DNA of 64,000 nucleotides from NCBI RefSeq assembly GCF_030064165.1, contig NZ_CP125947.1, positions 1,674,001-1,738,000 of the forward strand, in the 5' to 3' direction. The notes beneath the pieces are model-generated. The model saw nothing but the letters and a program-made list of their open reading frames with translations. It was not told the origin of the DNA and did not search any database. Position numbers and translations under genes: made by a program. Below, piece after piece: positions 26,106 through 35,075 of this stretch. Origin of the DNA: Comamonas resistens. Lineage in GTDB: Bacteria > Pseudomonadota > Gammaproteobacteria > Burkholderiales > Burkholderiaceae_C. How positions within the stretch are numbered: position 1 is the stretch's first letter; every line of letters starts with the position of its first letter.

Positions 26106-29100
26106 TAGTGCTGAGCTCTCTTAATTTCTATGATTTGGAACGTCTTGGATGCGCTTCCAGCAAGATGAAGCACCACCTCGTCACCGACGACAGCACCGAG
26201 TATTGCCTGTGCTAGTGGACGGCTTTCATTAACAATCCCGTTGGCAAAGTCGTCTTTGCTTCTGGTGATCTGGACGGTCATAACGTCGTTAGGACGAGCA
26301 AGATCGATGTATCGAACTACGTCACCCACCTCAATTTCGAGGTCATCTTCTGTGTCGATCAGTACAGAGCTAACCGCTGCTCTTTCCCTCTCAGCTTGAA
26401 CAGTGTTCTCAACCGATTCGATTTGCTGAGTGACGCGAACAGTCGATTGCCCTGAACCTTGCCCTTCTTCGATCCAAGCGTCTCCGGCGGGATGCTCGGG
26501 CTTCCAGCTCTCGCGCAAATACTCAAGGAAGTTGATGAGTTTCTCGGTTTCTTGTCGTGGAGTGCGGAACCAGTCCGTTGACCAGATGCGCCAAATGCGA
26601 CCACGCCAGCCAAGAGCCTCAAGGATCTCTTGACGGATGCGGTCACGATCGCGAACTGACAAAGCCGAGTGATAGGTTGCTCCGTCGCATTCGATTGCTG
26701 CCAGATATGATCCTGGCGCGTCTGGATGCTTGACGGCGATGTCAATGCGGTATCCCGCCACACCGAGCTGAGGGGTGACTTCATAGCCACGCATCTTGAG
26801 CATGTCCATGACGGAGATCTCGAAATCACTGTCTGGTTCGCGGTCTGTTTCCTCTATGGTCGGCAACGAGCCTGTGCGGGCGTACTCGAGATAATTGCGC
26901 AGCGCCTTGGTGCCGTCCGGAGTAGTGCCATCCATCACGATGTCTTCGGGACGAAGAGATGTGTACAGGGCGATTGACTTTTTGGCGCGGGTGAACAGCA
27001 CGTTCAGTCGACGCCAGCCGCCTTGCCGACTGATGGGGCCAAAGTTCTGACGAACAGCACTGGACCCTGGTGGCTTGCCAAAAGTCGTTGAGATGATGAT
27101 GGCGTCGCGTTCATCACCTTGTACGTTTTCGAGGTTCTTGATGAACAAGGGCTGACCCTCGGACGCCCAATGGTCTCGGTAGGAGTCAGCCCCGCGAACC
27201 GATCTCAGTCGCTCTTCCAGCAGTTCTGCGATCAAGTCACGCTGCTTAATGTTCAACGTGACGATGCCAAGTGAATCATTGGGGCGTGTTGCTATGTGCT
27301 CAGCGACCGCATCTACGATCCGCTTAGCTTCGCGCAGATTAGTTTGGTTTTCATAGATGGCGTCGGCCAGGTAGACGGCACGCACACCGAGCTTGCCGCC
27401 CTGACCATACGGTGAAGGGAAGATCACCAAATTGCCACGGTAGAAGCTATGGTTTGAAAAAGCGATCAACGAATGATGCTGTGAGCGGTAATGCCAGCGC
27501 AGGGAGCGAGCCGGCCTGAAATGCGATGAGCAGACATCCAGAATGCTCTCGGCATCCGTGGTGGTGAAGTGATCGTCACCACCGTCACCGTCCTGATTCA
27601 TCCGGGAGAAGAACGACGTCGGGGGCAGCTGCTTCGGATCACCAACCACCACCAATTGACCACCACGGGCGACCGAGCCTATGGCCTCTTCGGGCTTCAG
27701 CTGGGATGCTTCGTCCATGATGACGAGGTCAAACTTGATGACCCCTGGAGCCAGATACTGCGCCACGGCTTGAGGTCCCATCATGAAGCAAGGCTTGAGC
27801 GCCTGAATCGACCCACCGGCTCGGGTAAGAATTTTCCGAACAGGCATGCGTGGGCGTTGTTGAGGCATGAGGTAGTTCAGGAGAACCATCTCAGTCCGAT
27901 CATCGACGCGAGCACCGTTCCTGCCGGGAGGCGGAGAGGCCTTGCGAGTGCATTCGTAGGCGATTGCCTTGCCACGTAGAGCAATGATCTCCTTGTCCAG
28001 TCGTTTGAACTCGTCGCGGATCTGGTTGTGCTTGAGGCCAGTAAAGCGCCCAAGCTGGGGGATGTTGCGGAAGGCTTCCCGAGTGATCGTGCTGTAGGTG
28101 CAATAGGCGTAGGCGTCTGACAGCTCATCAGGTTTGATGCGCTTTCTCTCAAGAAGCTCGACGAACTCAGACAAGGCCAGCTCGTTGGCCTCCTTGCGGC
28201 GGGTCAGATACAGCGACCAAGGAATCAGAAGGTCCTGATCCTCGACTGCCTTTTGAACTGCGCCATGCAGGGCGCTGACAAACAGCTCTAAGTCCTCGTC
28301 TGCAGGTGCGCCCGTCCAGGTTTCCAGTTCGAACTTCCCGAACTGAGACAGAGCATTGCTCAGGCTCTCAACCTGCTGCAGTCCCGTGTGGACGGGTTCC
28401 AGTGCGGCAGCAAGGGTGCGGCAGGCGTCAATCGTATGCCCGGTGCGCAGCTTGTACTTGACCTGCGGAGATAAATTGAGACCGTCGATACTTTGACCGA
28501 AGGACAGCGCCTCGATAGCGGTCGAACAGTCCGTATCTACGCCCAGATAGAGGTCGCCGAGGAGCGACTTGACGCGTGCATTGGCTTGAATCTGTGACTT
28601 CAGCGACGAACGCTCCAAGGCTGCATCGCATCCGGCGATTACTTGGCTGAATGTCGCTTGGCTGCGAGCCTCCAACTCAAGCCATTCGAATCGGTCTTCG
28701 AGGGCTTCTGTGAATTCACCGGTCTTCTCCAACACCTTGTCGAGGAGATTGCTGCCGCTGAATTCAGAGAGGCGTTTAAGCTTTGTGTTGATGTCTTTGA
28801 CTGCTGCGATTGCGGTCGTGATCTCCAGCTTGACCGTCGAGAATTCGCGGCGCAGGGCTCGGGCTTGGTCGGCAGTGAAGCTGATTGGGTCGATCAGAAC
28901 GGCTTGGATATCTTCTGAGGCGACTTTGATGCCCCGATTCCACTTCGCCAAGGCAAGGTATCCCTCCAATGGGAATGGGGTAGCTGGCGCGGGGAAACCG
29001 AGGAACTGCGTCCAGGTCGGAGAGGACTTCCACTTTTCTTTGAGTCCCGTCAGCTTGACGATTTTTTCGAGCTGCTCCAGCCGCTTTTGGCCAGGCATTT

Positions 29101-31534
29101 TGCGCTTGGTGCGTTGGAGCGCCTTGTGCAGCCCTACCGCCTTGCGCCACCGACATTGGAAGATGCGGTACCACGCATCGCCTTCTCGCAGGGTCAGGAT
29201 GGCTTGCTTGATATCTCCTTCATGCGGCAAGGTATCCACATAGAGTGAGTCCCCGAGTTCTTTTTCAAGACCGGTCCACTCTCCTTGGAGGGCAAGCAAC
29301 TGATCAAGGGCCTGGACCGCGCCATCGCGAGTCAGTCCAGGATTCTGGAGATGGAAGTGCTCCTCTGGGGCATCCAGCACGAGATCGGTAAAACTGAGCA
29401 ACTGCTCCAGCTTCTGCTTCGATCCGTCATAGGGGATGTTCTTTCCGCCGAGGAAATCGATCAGGTTGGCATTGGCCGTTGAGAGTTTGCCAGTAGCCTC
29501 GACGAGCTGCTGATGCAGGATGCGCAGATCGTTGAGTGCGCCCAGTTCCGCGCCCAAGCTACTAGCGATTCGTTGCAGACTCTTGAGTTCATCTGCGACC
29601 GAATTAGTAACGCTGGACTCCAGCTTCAGAGCTGTATTGACAGATCCCTCAAGGCTGTGGAATTGCTCGACCTGTTTGGCAAATGCGTCAATCGCTTGGG
29701 CCGCTTTAGTTCCTGTCTCATCATCCTCAAAGAAGCCTGGGATGAGGTGAAGCGGTAGCTGCTGATTGGCAGTCGCAAGCAGCTTTTTCAGTATGGACAG
29801 TTGCTCGCCGCTGAAATCCAGGGAAAGGTTGTAGACTTGGCCTCCAAGCACTTGCGAGAAGTGCTTCGCGTCATCCTCAAAGGTTCGAGACCACCCATCA
29901 GCCGCCTCAAATAGCTGGGCAAGCTTGACTTCGTCGCCGGGAATCAGACGTTCAGGGTAGAAACCCCAGAAGGTGCTGCTTGCATCAAAGCCGCCAACCG
30001 ACTTGTACTGGGAGCCGAGATACCCCAGACAGTCCATGCGACGACCGAATTCGAATTCGGAAATTTGAGTTGCATCGCTGATGTTGATCTGGCTGAGCAT
30101 GCTCTCTTCGTTGCTCAGACCTTGGCGGTGTTTCTCAGCTCGCCACATGATCTGATGCAGCGTCAAGCCAAACTCGTTGTGAGCGACGGAGTTGATCAGG
30201 TCTGTGTAGGCTTTGAGATCGTGACGATGAGCTTCCAACTGCTGCTGCAGACGGGGAAGATCATTCGGATGGTTGGGCCTGAAGGCGGTTCGCTTGGCAA
30301 TTTCTTCCAAGACCCGCTTCTTGTTGGTCTTGTTACTGTGCAGCTCGAGAATAAACGGATCTAGGCCAGCCAGTGACAGGCGGTTTTTTACGACTTCAAG
30401 AGCAGCTAGCTTCTCGGCGACGAAGAGCACCTTCTTGCCTTCTGCAAGGCAGGCCGCGATCAGGTTCGTGATGGTCTGGGACTTGCCTGTTCCCGGAGGG
30501 CCTTCGATCACTAGGTTCTTCTTGAGCGACAGGACATCGATGAGGGCGCTGTGCTGAGAGCTGTCAGCGTCGTAGACCAGTGGGATGCTGGCACCAGGGC
30601 CTTCTTCCACCAGGTGTTCTTCGGCTAGGCTCAGTCCAGCTCCGCCGTCATCTGCTCGTCCTTCGAACACCTCTCTGACAATGGGGTGGTCGATCAGTGA
30701 GTTCTCGTCGCCGTTCTCAGGCCATTTGGTGGGGTCCAGATCGCGAACCAGCAGCATGTTGCTGAAGCTGAGCAAGCACAGGGAGACGCGGTGCTTGAGG
30801 GCGAATCCAGGCTGCTTTTTGATGATCGCCTGAACCTCAGCAAAGTACCCGTTTACGTCAATCTGCTCCTCGGCAAGCTCGGGCAAAACCAAACCGAAGT
30901 CGTTGCGCAGCTTCTCCCGTAGAGACAGGTTTTCCGAAATGTCGTCGCCTGTGTACTGGAGCGAGAACTGCTGGATGCCCGCGATTTCCTTCTTCTGCAG
31001 CGACACTGGGACACTGATCAAGGGCGCAGTGAACGTCTTATCGCTGTCACGCTGGTCTGGGAACTCTAAGAATCCAAGCACCAAGAACAGCATGTTCGCG
31101 CCCGTTTCCTCAATAGCGAGCGTGGCCTCACGCTCGATCTTGCGGCAGTGCTTCGCGAGATCGTCCGGGTACATAAGTGATCGGACATTCGATTCATCCG
31201 AGCTCTGACCGACACCAGGGATGTCGTAGCTCGTTGAGATGCCTTGGGACTTGGCCCATTCCCTAGGCTCTGGTCTTTGTAAGCGACCGTTGCGCTCCAA
31301 CCAGTCCCCTCTGGATGGTTCTGGCAGTCCGAGAATGCTGATGCTGGCTTTGTTGTTTGCTTCGACCAGTCGCTGATAGATTGCTGCGGGATGACCCTCA
31401 ATGAACTGAAGTGACTTGCCAGCAGTGTGCTTGAAGTTAATCAGGCGATTTCGACCGGTGAGATCTAATAGCTTGAGGCGTAACTGTTCAAGCGCAGAAG
31501 TCAGCGCGGAAGAGTCCAAGTTCACGGTTGTCAT
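26105..31534 (-). CDS. Giant DUF4011-SF1 helicase-Vsr nuclease (Hhe-like) with GreA/GreB-like C-terminal domain
   Basis: An 1809-residue multidomain defence protein. Residues 18-46 match the DUF4011 start (LLDLTGRNRLINF). A SF1 helicase has Walker A GPPGTGKS (344-351), DEAS in VIMDEASQLKPEEA, GDPKQLPPTSFF, a HYRSQH motif, and VLFTRAKK near the end. Residues about 1572-1670 form a Vsr/MTES_1575-type nuclease (RIDIAV, AIECDGATYHS, RIWSTDWF). Residues about 1724-1809 (IEVGDVVRYIDL…NESRPLAQAILGAVVGDEVVL) match the GreA/GreB C-terminal fold. It is the first nuclease gene after the WYL regulator, with AAGGAAAAAACA before the ATG. GC content is lower than in the hsd genes. The GreA/B-like fusion is my reading; the first three domains are a known defence type. 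Confidence 0.85.
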   Translation of the reverse strand: MTTVNLDSSALTSALEQLRLKLLDLTGRNRLINFKHTAGKSLQFIEGHPAAIYQRLVEANNKASISILGLPEPSRGDWLERNGRLQRPEPREWAKSQGISTSYDIPGVGQSSDESNVRSLMYPDDLAKHCRKIEREATLAIEETGANMLFLVLGFLEFPDQRDSDKTFTAPLISVPVSLQKKEIAGIQQFSLQYTGDDISENLSLREKLRNDFGLVLPELAEEQIDVNGYFAEVQAIIKKQPGFALKHRVSLCLLSFSNMLLVRDLDPTKWPENGDENSLIDHPIVREVFEGRADDGGAGLSLAEEHLVEEGPGASIPLVYDADSSQHSALIDVLSLKKNLVIEGPPGTGKSQTITNLIAACLAEGKKVLFVAEKLAALEVVKNRLSLAGLDPFILELHSNKTNKKRVLEEIAKRTAFRPNHPNDLPRLQQQLEAHRHDLKAYTDLINSVAHNEFGLTLHQIMWRAEKHRQGLSNEESMLSQINISDATQISEFEFGRRMDCLGYLGSQYKSVGGFDASSTFWGFYPERLIPGDEVKLAQLFEAADGWSRTFEDDAKHFSQVLGGQVYNLSLDFSGEQLSILKKLLATANQQLPLHLIPGFFEDDETGTKAAQAIDAFAKQVEQFHSLEGSVNTALKLESSVTNSVADELKSLQRIASSLGAELGALNDLRILHQQLVEATGKLSTANANLIDFLGGKNIPYDGSKQKLEQLLSFTDLVLDAPEEHFHLQNPGLTRDGAVQALDQLLALQGEWTGLEKELGDSLYVDTLPHEGDIKQAILTLREGDAWYRIFQCRWRKAVGLHKALQRTKRKMPGQKRLEQLEKIVKLTGLKEKWKSSPTWTQFLGFPAPATPFPLEGYLALAKWNRGIKVASEDIQAVLIDPISFTADQARALRREFSTVKLEITTAIAAVKDINTKLKRLSEFSGSNLLDKVLEKTGEFTEALEDRFEWLELEARSQATFSQVIAGCDAALERSSLKSQIQANARVKSLLGDLYLGVDTDCSTAIEALSFGQSIDGLNLSPQVKYKLRTGHTIDACRTLAAALEPVHTGLQQVESLSNALSQFGKFELETWTGAPADEDLELFVSALHGAVQKAVEDQDLLIPWSLYLTRRKEANELALSEFVELLERKRIKPDELSDAYAYCTYSTITREAFRNIPQLGRFTGLKHNQIRDEFKRLDKEIIALRGKAIAYECTRKASPPPGRNGARVDDRTEMVLLNYLMPQQRPRMPVRKILTRAGGSIQALKPCFMMGPQAVAQYLAPGVIKFDLVIMDEASQLKPEEAIGSVARGGQLVVVGDPKQLPPTSFFSRMNQDGDGGDDHFTTTDAESILDVCSSHFRPARSLRWHYRSQHHSLIAFSNHSFYRGNLVIFPSPYGQGGKLGVRAVYLADAIYENQTNLREAKRIVDAVAEHIATRPNDSLGIVTLNIKQRDLIAELLEERLRSVRGADSYRDHWASEGQPLFIKNLENVQGDERDAIIISTTFGKPPGSSAVRQNFGPISRQGGWRRLNVLFTRAKKSIALYTSLRPEDIVMDGTTPDGTKALRNYLEYARTGSLPTIEETDREPDSDFEISVMDMLKMRGYEVTPQLGVAGYRIDIAVKHPDAPGSYLAAIECDGATYHSALSVRDRDRIRQEILEALGWRGRIWRIWSTDWFRTPRQETEKLINFLEYLRESWKPEHPAGDAWIEEGQGSGQSTVRVTQQIESVENTVQAERERAAVSSVLIDTEDDLEIEVGDVVRYIDLARPNDVMTVQITRSKDDFANGIVNESRPLAQAILGAVVGDEVVLHLAGSASKTFQIIEIKRAQH

Positions 31535-31574
31535 TGTTTTTTCCTTGACCGAAACGAACGGATTGCGTAGCCCA

Positions 31575-32489
31575 TCAGTCAGCCTCCGCTTCTGCTATTT
31601 TTTGTTCTTGCGATTTATAGCCAGGTGCCAAAGTCGCATTCTTGACTCCATAAATTGCCAAGTGGTCTTTGAGCCATAAACGGTACTCGTGCCCGCGCAA
31701 ACTGTGGTCAGGGGAGCAGTCGACACTCCATTTGCGCAGGATGTATCCGGCGGTGGCGGCGCGCAGATTCATCCGCAGCACGCCGCCCTGCATGCCGTAA
31801 TCCATCTCGGTGATCTCCGGCCGGGGTTGATCCGGGTGCGGCACCAACTCGAGCTCGACGATCCGGGTCCACTGAATGTCCTGATCGCTTGTTTCGTGGG
31901 GCGCCACGGGCTGCCCCTTGAGCACCACCGGGCGCTTGATCCGAGTGATGACGAAATCCCGGAACTCTTGGGACTTCCGGTCGAAGGCGCGGACGTGCCA
32001 GCGCAGACCGTTGTCGATCAGCGCGAACGGGACGATCTCCCGCTCGGTGCGGCCACTGGAGATCGAGTGGTACTCGATGCCGAGCGGACACTCCTGGTGG
32101 ATCGCCCGGGTCACGCTTGCCAGCACATCCAGATCCGGATGCGTGAGCCGTGACGGGCTCTCGCTGGCCACCCACGCCTTTAGCCGCATCGGCTCGCCGT
32201 CGCCAAAGCCCTGGGTCAGCCACGACAGCACCCGCTCCGGGGGGAAGTCGAAGACGGGCCCGAAGTCCGGCCCCAGGACGTAGGACTTGCCCTTGGAGTC
32301 GTAATCGATGTTGCCCGGGGCCAACTCTTTATACAGCGCCAGATCCCTGGATGCGGCGGCGGACTGGATGCCAAACCGCGTGACCAAGTCCTGGCGGCGT
32401 ATCTCCCCAATGAAGCGCACGCGCAACTCCACAAACGCGAGCCGGTCGCGTTGTGGCTGGGTTAGATCTGCAAGCTGTTCGTTCGACAT
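31575..32489 (-). CDS. WYL-domain regulator (BrxR/CapW-like), controls the defence operon
   Basis: A 304-residue protein with an N-terminal winged HTH (about 1-85: RFIGEIRRQDLVTRFGIQSAAASRDL) and a central WYL domain (about 120-210, with YHSISSGRTEREIVPFALIDNGLRWHVRAF). A C-terminal WCX-like region follows. This three-part build is that of BrxR/CapW regulators, usually repressors that sense nucleotide or damage signals and sit at the head of defence islands. It is transcribed first, 40 bases before the Hhe-like gene, from a good sigma70 promoter, so it probably autoregulates the whole nine-gene unit. Operator and ligand cannot be read from the sequence. Confidence 0.85.
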   Translation of the reverse strand: MSNEQLADLTQPQRDRLAFVELRVRFIGEIRRQDLVTRFGIQSAAASRDLALYKELAPGNIDYDSKGKSYVLGPDFGPVFDFPPERVLSWLTQGFGDGEPMRLKAWVASESPSRLTHPDLDVLASVTRAIHQECPLGIEYHSISSGRTEREIVPFALIDNGLRWHVRAFDRKSQEFRDFVITRIKRPVVLKGQPVAPHETSDQDIQWTRIVELELVPHPDQPRPEITEMDYGMQGGVLRMNLRAATAGYILRKWSVDCSPDHSLRGHEYRLWLKDHLAIYGVKNATLAPGYKSQEQKIAEAEAD

Positions 32490-32539
32490 CCTGGCTGGCT
32501 CGTTCGGGTTAGCGAATGCTTGTGCGGGTTATTGCGGAA

Positions 32540-32568
32540 AGTATATGGTCTGCCCTAGAATCTGTCCA
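32540..32568 (-). promoter_or_regulatory. Sigma70-like promoter for the WYL-to-SIR2 defence operon
   Basis: On the minus strand, -35 TGGACA (complement of 32563-32568) and -10 TATACT (complement of 32540-32545) are separated by exactly 17 bases. The predicted start of transcription is near 32533, giving a leader of about 44 bases to the WYL ATG at 32489. This is the best promoter match in the intergenic region and is divergent from the promoter of the ADP-ribosylglycohydrolase cluster. Confidence 0.6.
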
Positions 32569-32578
32569 TGACTCTATT

Positions 32579-32608
32579 TTGATTTGTTTGTGCGTCGCAT
32601 TGTGATAA
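32579..32608 (+). promoter_or_regulatory. Candidate promoter of the ADP-ribosylglycohydrolase cluster
   Basis: TTGATT (32579-32584) and TGATAA (32603-32608) with an 18-base spacer resemble -35 and -10 boxes. Predicted initiation near 32615 lies after the first in-frame ATG (32613), which favours the ATG at 32649 as the true start. The whole divergent region is only about 160 bp, so regulation by the WYL protein on both sides is possible. Confidence 0.4.
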
Positions 32609-32648
32609 CTACATGCGGCGCGGCGGCAAAAGGATCGGTACGGGCGCC

Positions 32649-34526
32649 ATGCAAGATTTCGCGGAGCTTCACCTCAAGCCAGAGACGCTGGCGCGGTACG
32701 GGTTGCCGGACATCCCGTACCCGGTCCCAGCGGCCGATCTGAAGTCGGCCCTGCTCGATAACGGGGACCTGCCGCTGGCCGTGATGCTGCACGGTCTGCA
32801 GCAGCGTAGCCGGGATGGGGAGGCCGAATGGCAGCAGGTCGAACCCGCAATGGATCGGCTTGCCGAGCTATTGGCGCCCGACGATGCCCGCGATGTCGTT
32901 TCAGCCGCTGGTGACCACTGGTGGCTCGAGGTCGGGCCCGTAGACCTCGGCGGCAAACTGGTCACCATCCAACGTGGCGATGCTCTGATCGCTGCCATCA
33001 CCGCCCGGGACGACGGACGATTGCGGGTGGCCGTGTTTCGCCCGTTGGACGCCAAGAGCGCGGAATACCTGATCGGGCTGGGGCAAGTGCCTCACCCTGA
33101 GCACGGTGTCTGCATGCGCGAGAACAACTGGGAGTACGCGCTCGACTGCTCTGCCGGCAACGGCAACTACTACGCTGCCGACCGGGGCGAGACCTACCTG
33201 TCCTACTGGGAGAAAGGCCTGGGCATCAGTTGGGACGGCTCCAATGTGCCCGAGTGGCGCAAGCAGCTGGACCTTGTCGCCCGGCCCGCCGCCCGCGTCG
33301 TCGCAGAGCTGGGCGTCTACTACACCTTGTCCGGCAACGAGAACGAGGAGCCTGTGGCCGATACAGGCGCGGCGGAAGAGTTCGAGACAGCGGCAGCACC
33401 GGCCTGGCGCAGCAAGCGCCAGCAAAAGCGCACGGTTCAGGGGCGGTTTCTGGGCTGCCTACTCGGCGGCGCAGTCGGCGATGCGCTGGGTGCACCGGTG
33501 GAGTTCATGAAGCGGGCCGAGATTCTGCGTCGCTTCGGCCCGAAGGGCATCACCCAGTACGCACCGGCTTATGGTGGCCTGGGGACGATCACCGACGACA
33601 CGCAGATGACCTTGTTTACCGCCGAGGGGTTGATCAGAGGCTGGGTGCGCGGCTGCTTCAAGGGCATCACGACGTACTCCGGGGTCACGGCTCACGCCTA
33701 TTTGCGCTGGCTGCAAACCCAAGGCGAACGCCCGACATGCGACATCAATTTCGGCACCGATGAGCCTGGCTGGCTGCTTCAGCAGCGTCCGCTGCACAGC
33801 CGTCGCGCACCGGGCAACACGTGCCTATCGGCCCTGCGGGCGATGAACTCCCTCGGGGAGCCGGCCCGCAACGACAGCAAGGGTTGCGGCGGCGTCATGC
33901 GGGTTGCGCCAGTCGGTCTGTTCGCCTGGCGACTGCGGCAGTACGAATCTCCCCAAGACGCCTTCCGGCTGGGTACCGAGTTGGCTGCGCTGACCCATGG
34001 CCACCCGACCGGAGCCCTGACCGGTGGTGTGCTGGCTGTGCTGATCCTGGCGCTGACCGATGGCGCGTCGCTGCGCGAAGCACTGGCCGCCGCCAAACGC
34101 CTCCTGCCAGCCGAGCCCGGCCATGATGAGACGCTGCGGGCAATAGAGATGGCCGAGGAGTTGGCCGATTCCGGTCTGCCCCATGAAGAAGCCATTGCCC
34201 GGCTGGGCCAGGGCTGGATCGCCGAGGAGGCCCTGGCGATCTCCATCTATTGCGCGCTGGTCGCCCGCAATTTCAAACACGGCGTGATCTTGGCGGTGAA
34301 CCACGATGGCGATTCCGACTCGACCGGAGCGATCGTCGGCAACCTGCTGGGCGCGATGCATGGCGTGAAGGCAATCCCTGCCGAGTGGCTGGAGCCGCTG
34401 GAACTGCGCGACGTCATCACCGAATTGGCGGAAGACCTCTACGCCTTCAAGGATTGGGCAATCGGCGAGTACAGCGACAACGAAGAGCTGAACCAGCGGA
34501 TCTGGCGGAAGTACCCGGGATTCTGA
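32649..34526 (+). CDS. ADP-ribosylglycohydrolase (DraG/ARH-type) with an unassigned N-terminal domain
   Basis: A protein of about 625 residues. The first ~260 residues form a separate domain (EYALDCSAGNGNYYAADRGETYLSYWEKGL) that I cannot place. A macrodomain-like or DUF reading would need structure prediction. The C-terminal ~360 residues are a clear DraG fold: GRFLGCLLGGAVGDALGAPVEF, TITDDTQMTL (metal ligands), SKGCGGVMRVAPVG, LTHGHPTGALTGG and NHDGDSDSTGAIVGNLLGA. Enzymes of this type remove ADP-ribose from proteins or nucleic acids. It heads a + strand four-gene cluster diverging from the defence operon. Start chosen from promoter position; no clear ribosome binding site at either ATG. Confidence 0.85.
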   Translation: MQDFAELHLKPETLARYGLPDIPYPVPAADLKSALLDNGDLPLAVMLHGLQQRSRDGEAEWQQVEPAMDRLAELLAPDDARDVVSAAGDHWWLEVGPVDLGGKLVTIQRGDALIAAITARDDGRLRVAVFRPLDAKSAEYLIGLGQVPHPEHGVCMRENNWEYALDCSAGNGNYYAADRGETYLSYWEKGLGISWDGSNVPEWRKQLDLVARPAARVVAELGVYYTLSGNENEEPVADTGAAEEFETAAAPAWRSKRQQKRTVQGRFLGCLLGGAVGDALGAPVEFMKRAEILRRFGPKGITQYAPAYGGLGTITDDTQMTLFTAEGLIRGWVRGCFKGITTYSGVTAHAYLRWLQTQGERPTCDINFGTDEPGWLLQQRPLHSRRAPGNTCLSALRAMNSLGEPARNDSKGCGGVMRVAPVGLFAWRLRQYESPQDAFRLGTELAALTHGHPTGALTGGVLAVLILALTDGASLREALAAAKRLLPAEPGHDETLRAIEMAEELADSGLPHEEAIARLGQGWIAEEALAISIYCALVARNFKHGVILAVNHDGDSDSTGAIVGNLLGAMHGVKAIPAEWLEPLELRDVITELAEDLYAFKDWAIGEYSDNEELNQRIWRKYPGF

Positions 34527-34542
34527 GATGGAGTGAACTGGC

Positions 34543-35052
34543 ATGAGCGGAAATCGATGGGACCAGCCGGGCGTGCCCCACAAAGGATGGCACTGCGTGG
34601 ATGTGGTCGACCTGCGGGCCGACGGCGAGTCGGCGGACGAAACCGATTACGCGACCTGCCAGATGTGCGGCAACGAGAAGATCCGCTACGTCCACATCAT
34701 GGAACACCCGGATCTGGATGAGAACTTCGACGTCGGCTGCGTCTGCGCCGAGAAGATGAGTGGCGACTACGAAGGACCGAAACGGCGTGAGGCCAAGTTG
34801 CGCAACCGGGCAGCACGCCGAACCCGATGGCTGCAACGCAAGTGGCGGGTGTCCGCCAAGGGGAACAGCTTTTTGAACGTCGATGGGCACAACCTCGGCG
34901 TCCACATGAACAAGTTCAAGCGGTGGGGCTACCGGATCGGCAGCCGGTTCAGCACCAAGACCTACGCAACCAAAGACGAAGCCAAGCTGGCGCTGTTCGA
35001 TGACTTCTGGGCCGCGACCCAGGATGACGATCGGCTGTGGAGCACCGACTGA
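34543..35052 (+). CDS. Zinc-ribbon-like hypothetical protein
   Basis: A 169-residue unknown protein, starting 16 bases after the DraG stop. A likely zinc site is formed by CQMCG (about residues 45-49) and, after about 20 residues, VGCVCAEKM (about 66-73). A basic segment follows (KRREAKLRNRAARRTRWLQRKWR), then a short region with KTYATKDEAKLALFDDF. The make-up suggests a nucleic acid-associated protein. No family recognised. Close spacing implies co-expression with the ADP-ribosylglycohydrolase. Confidence 0.6.
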   Translation: MSGNRWDQPGVPHKGWHCVDVVDLRADGESADETDYATCQMCGNEKIRYVHIMEHPDLDENFDVGCVCAEKMSGDYEGPKRREAKLRNRAARRTRWLQRKWRVSAKGNSFLNVDGHNLGVHMNKFKRWGYRIGSRFSTKTYATKDEAKLALFDDFWAATQDDDRLWSTD

Positions 35053-35075
35053 ATCGAAAGAAGGGGAAGAACAAC

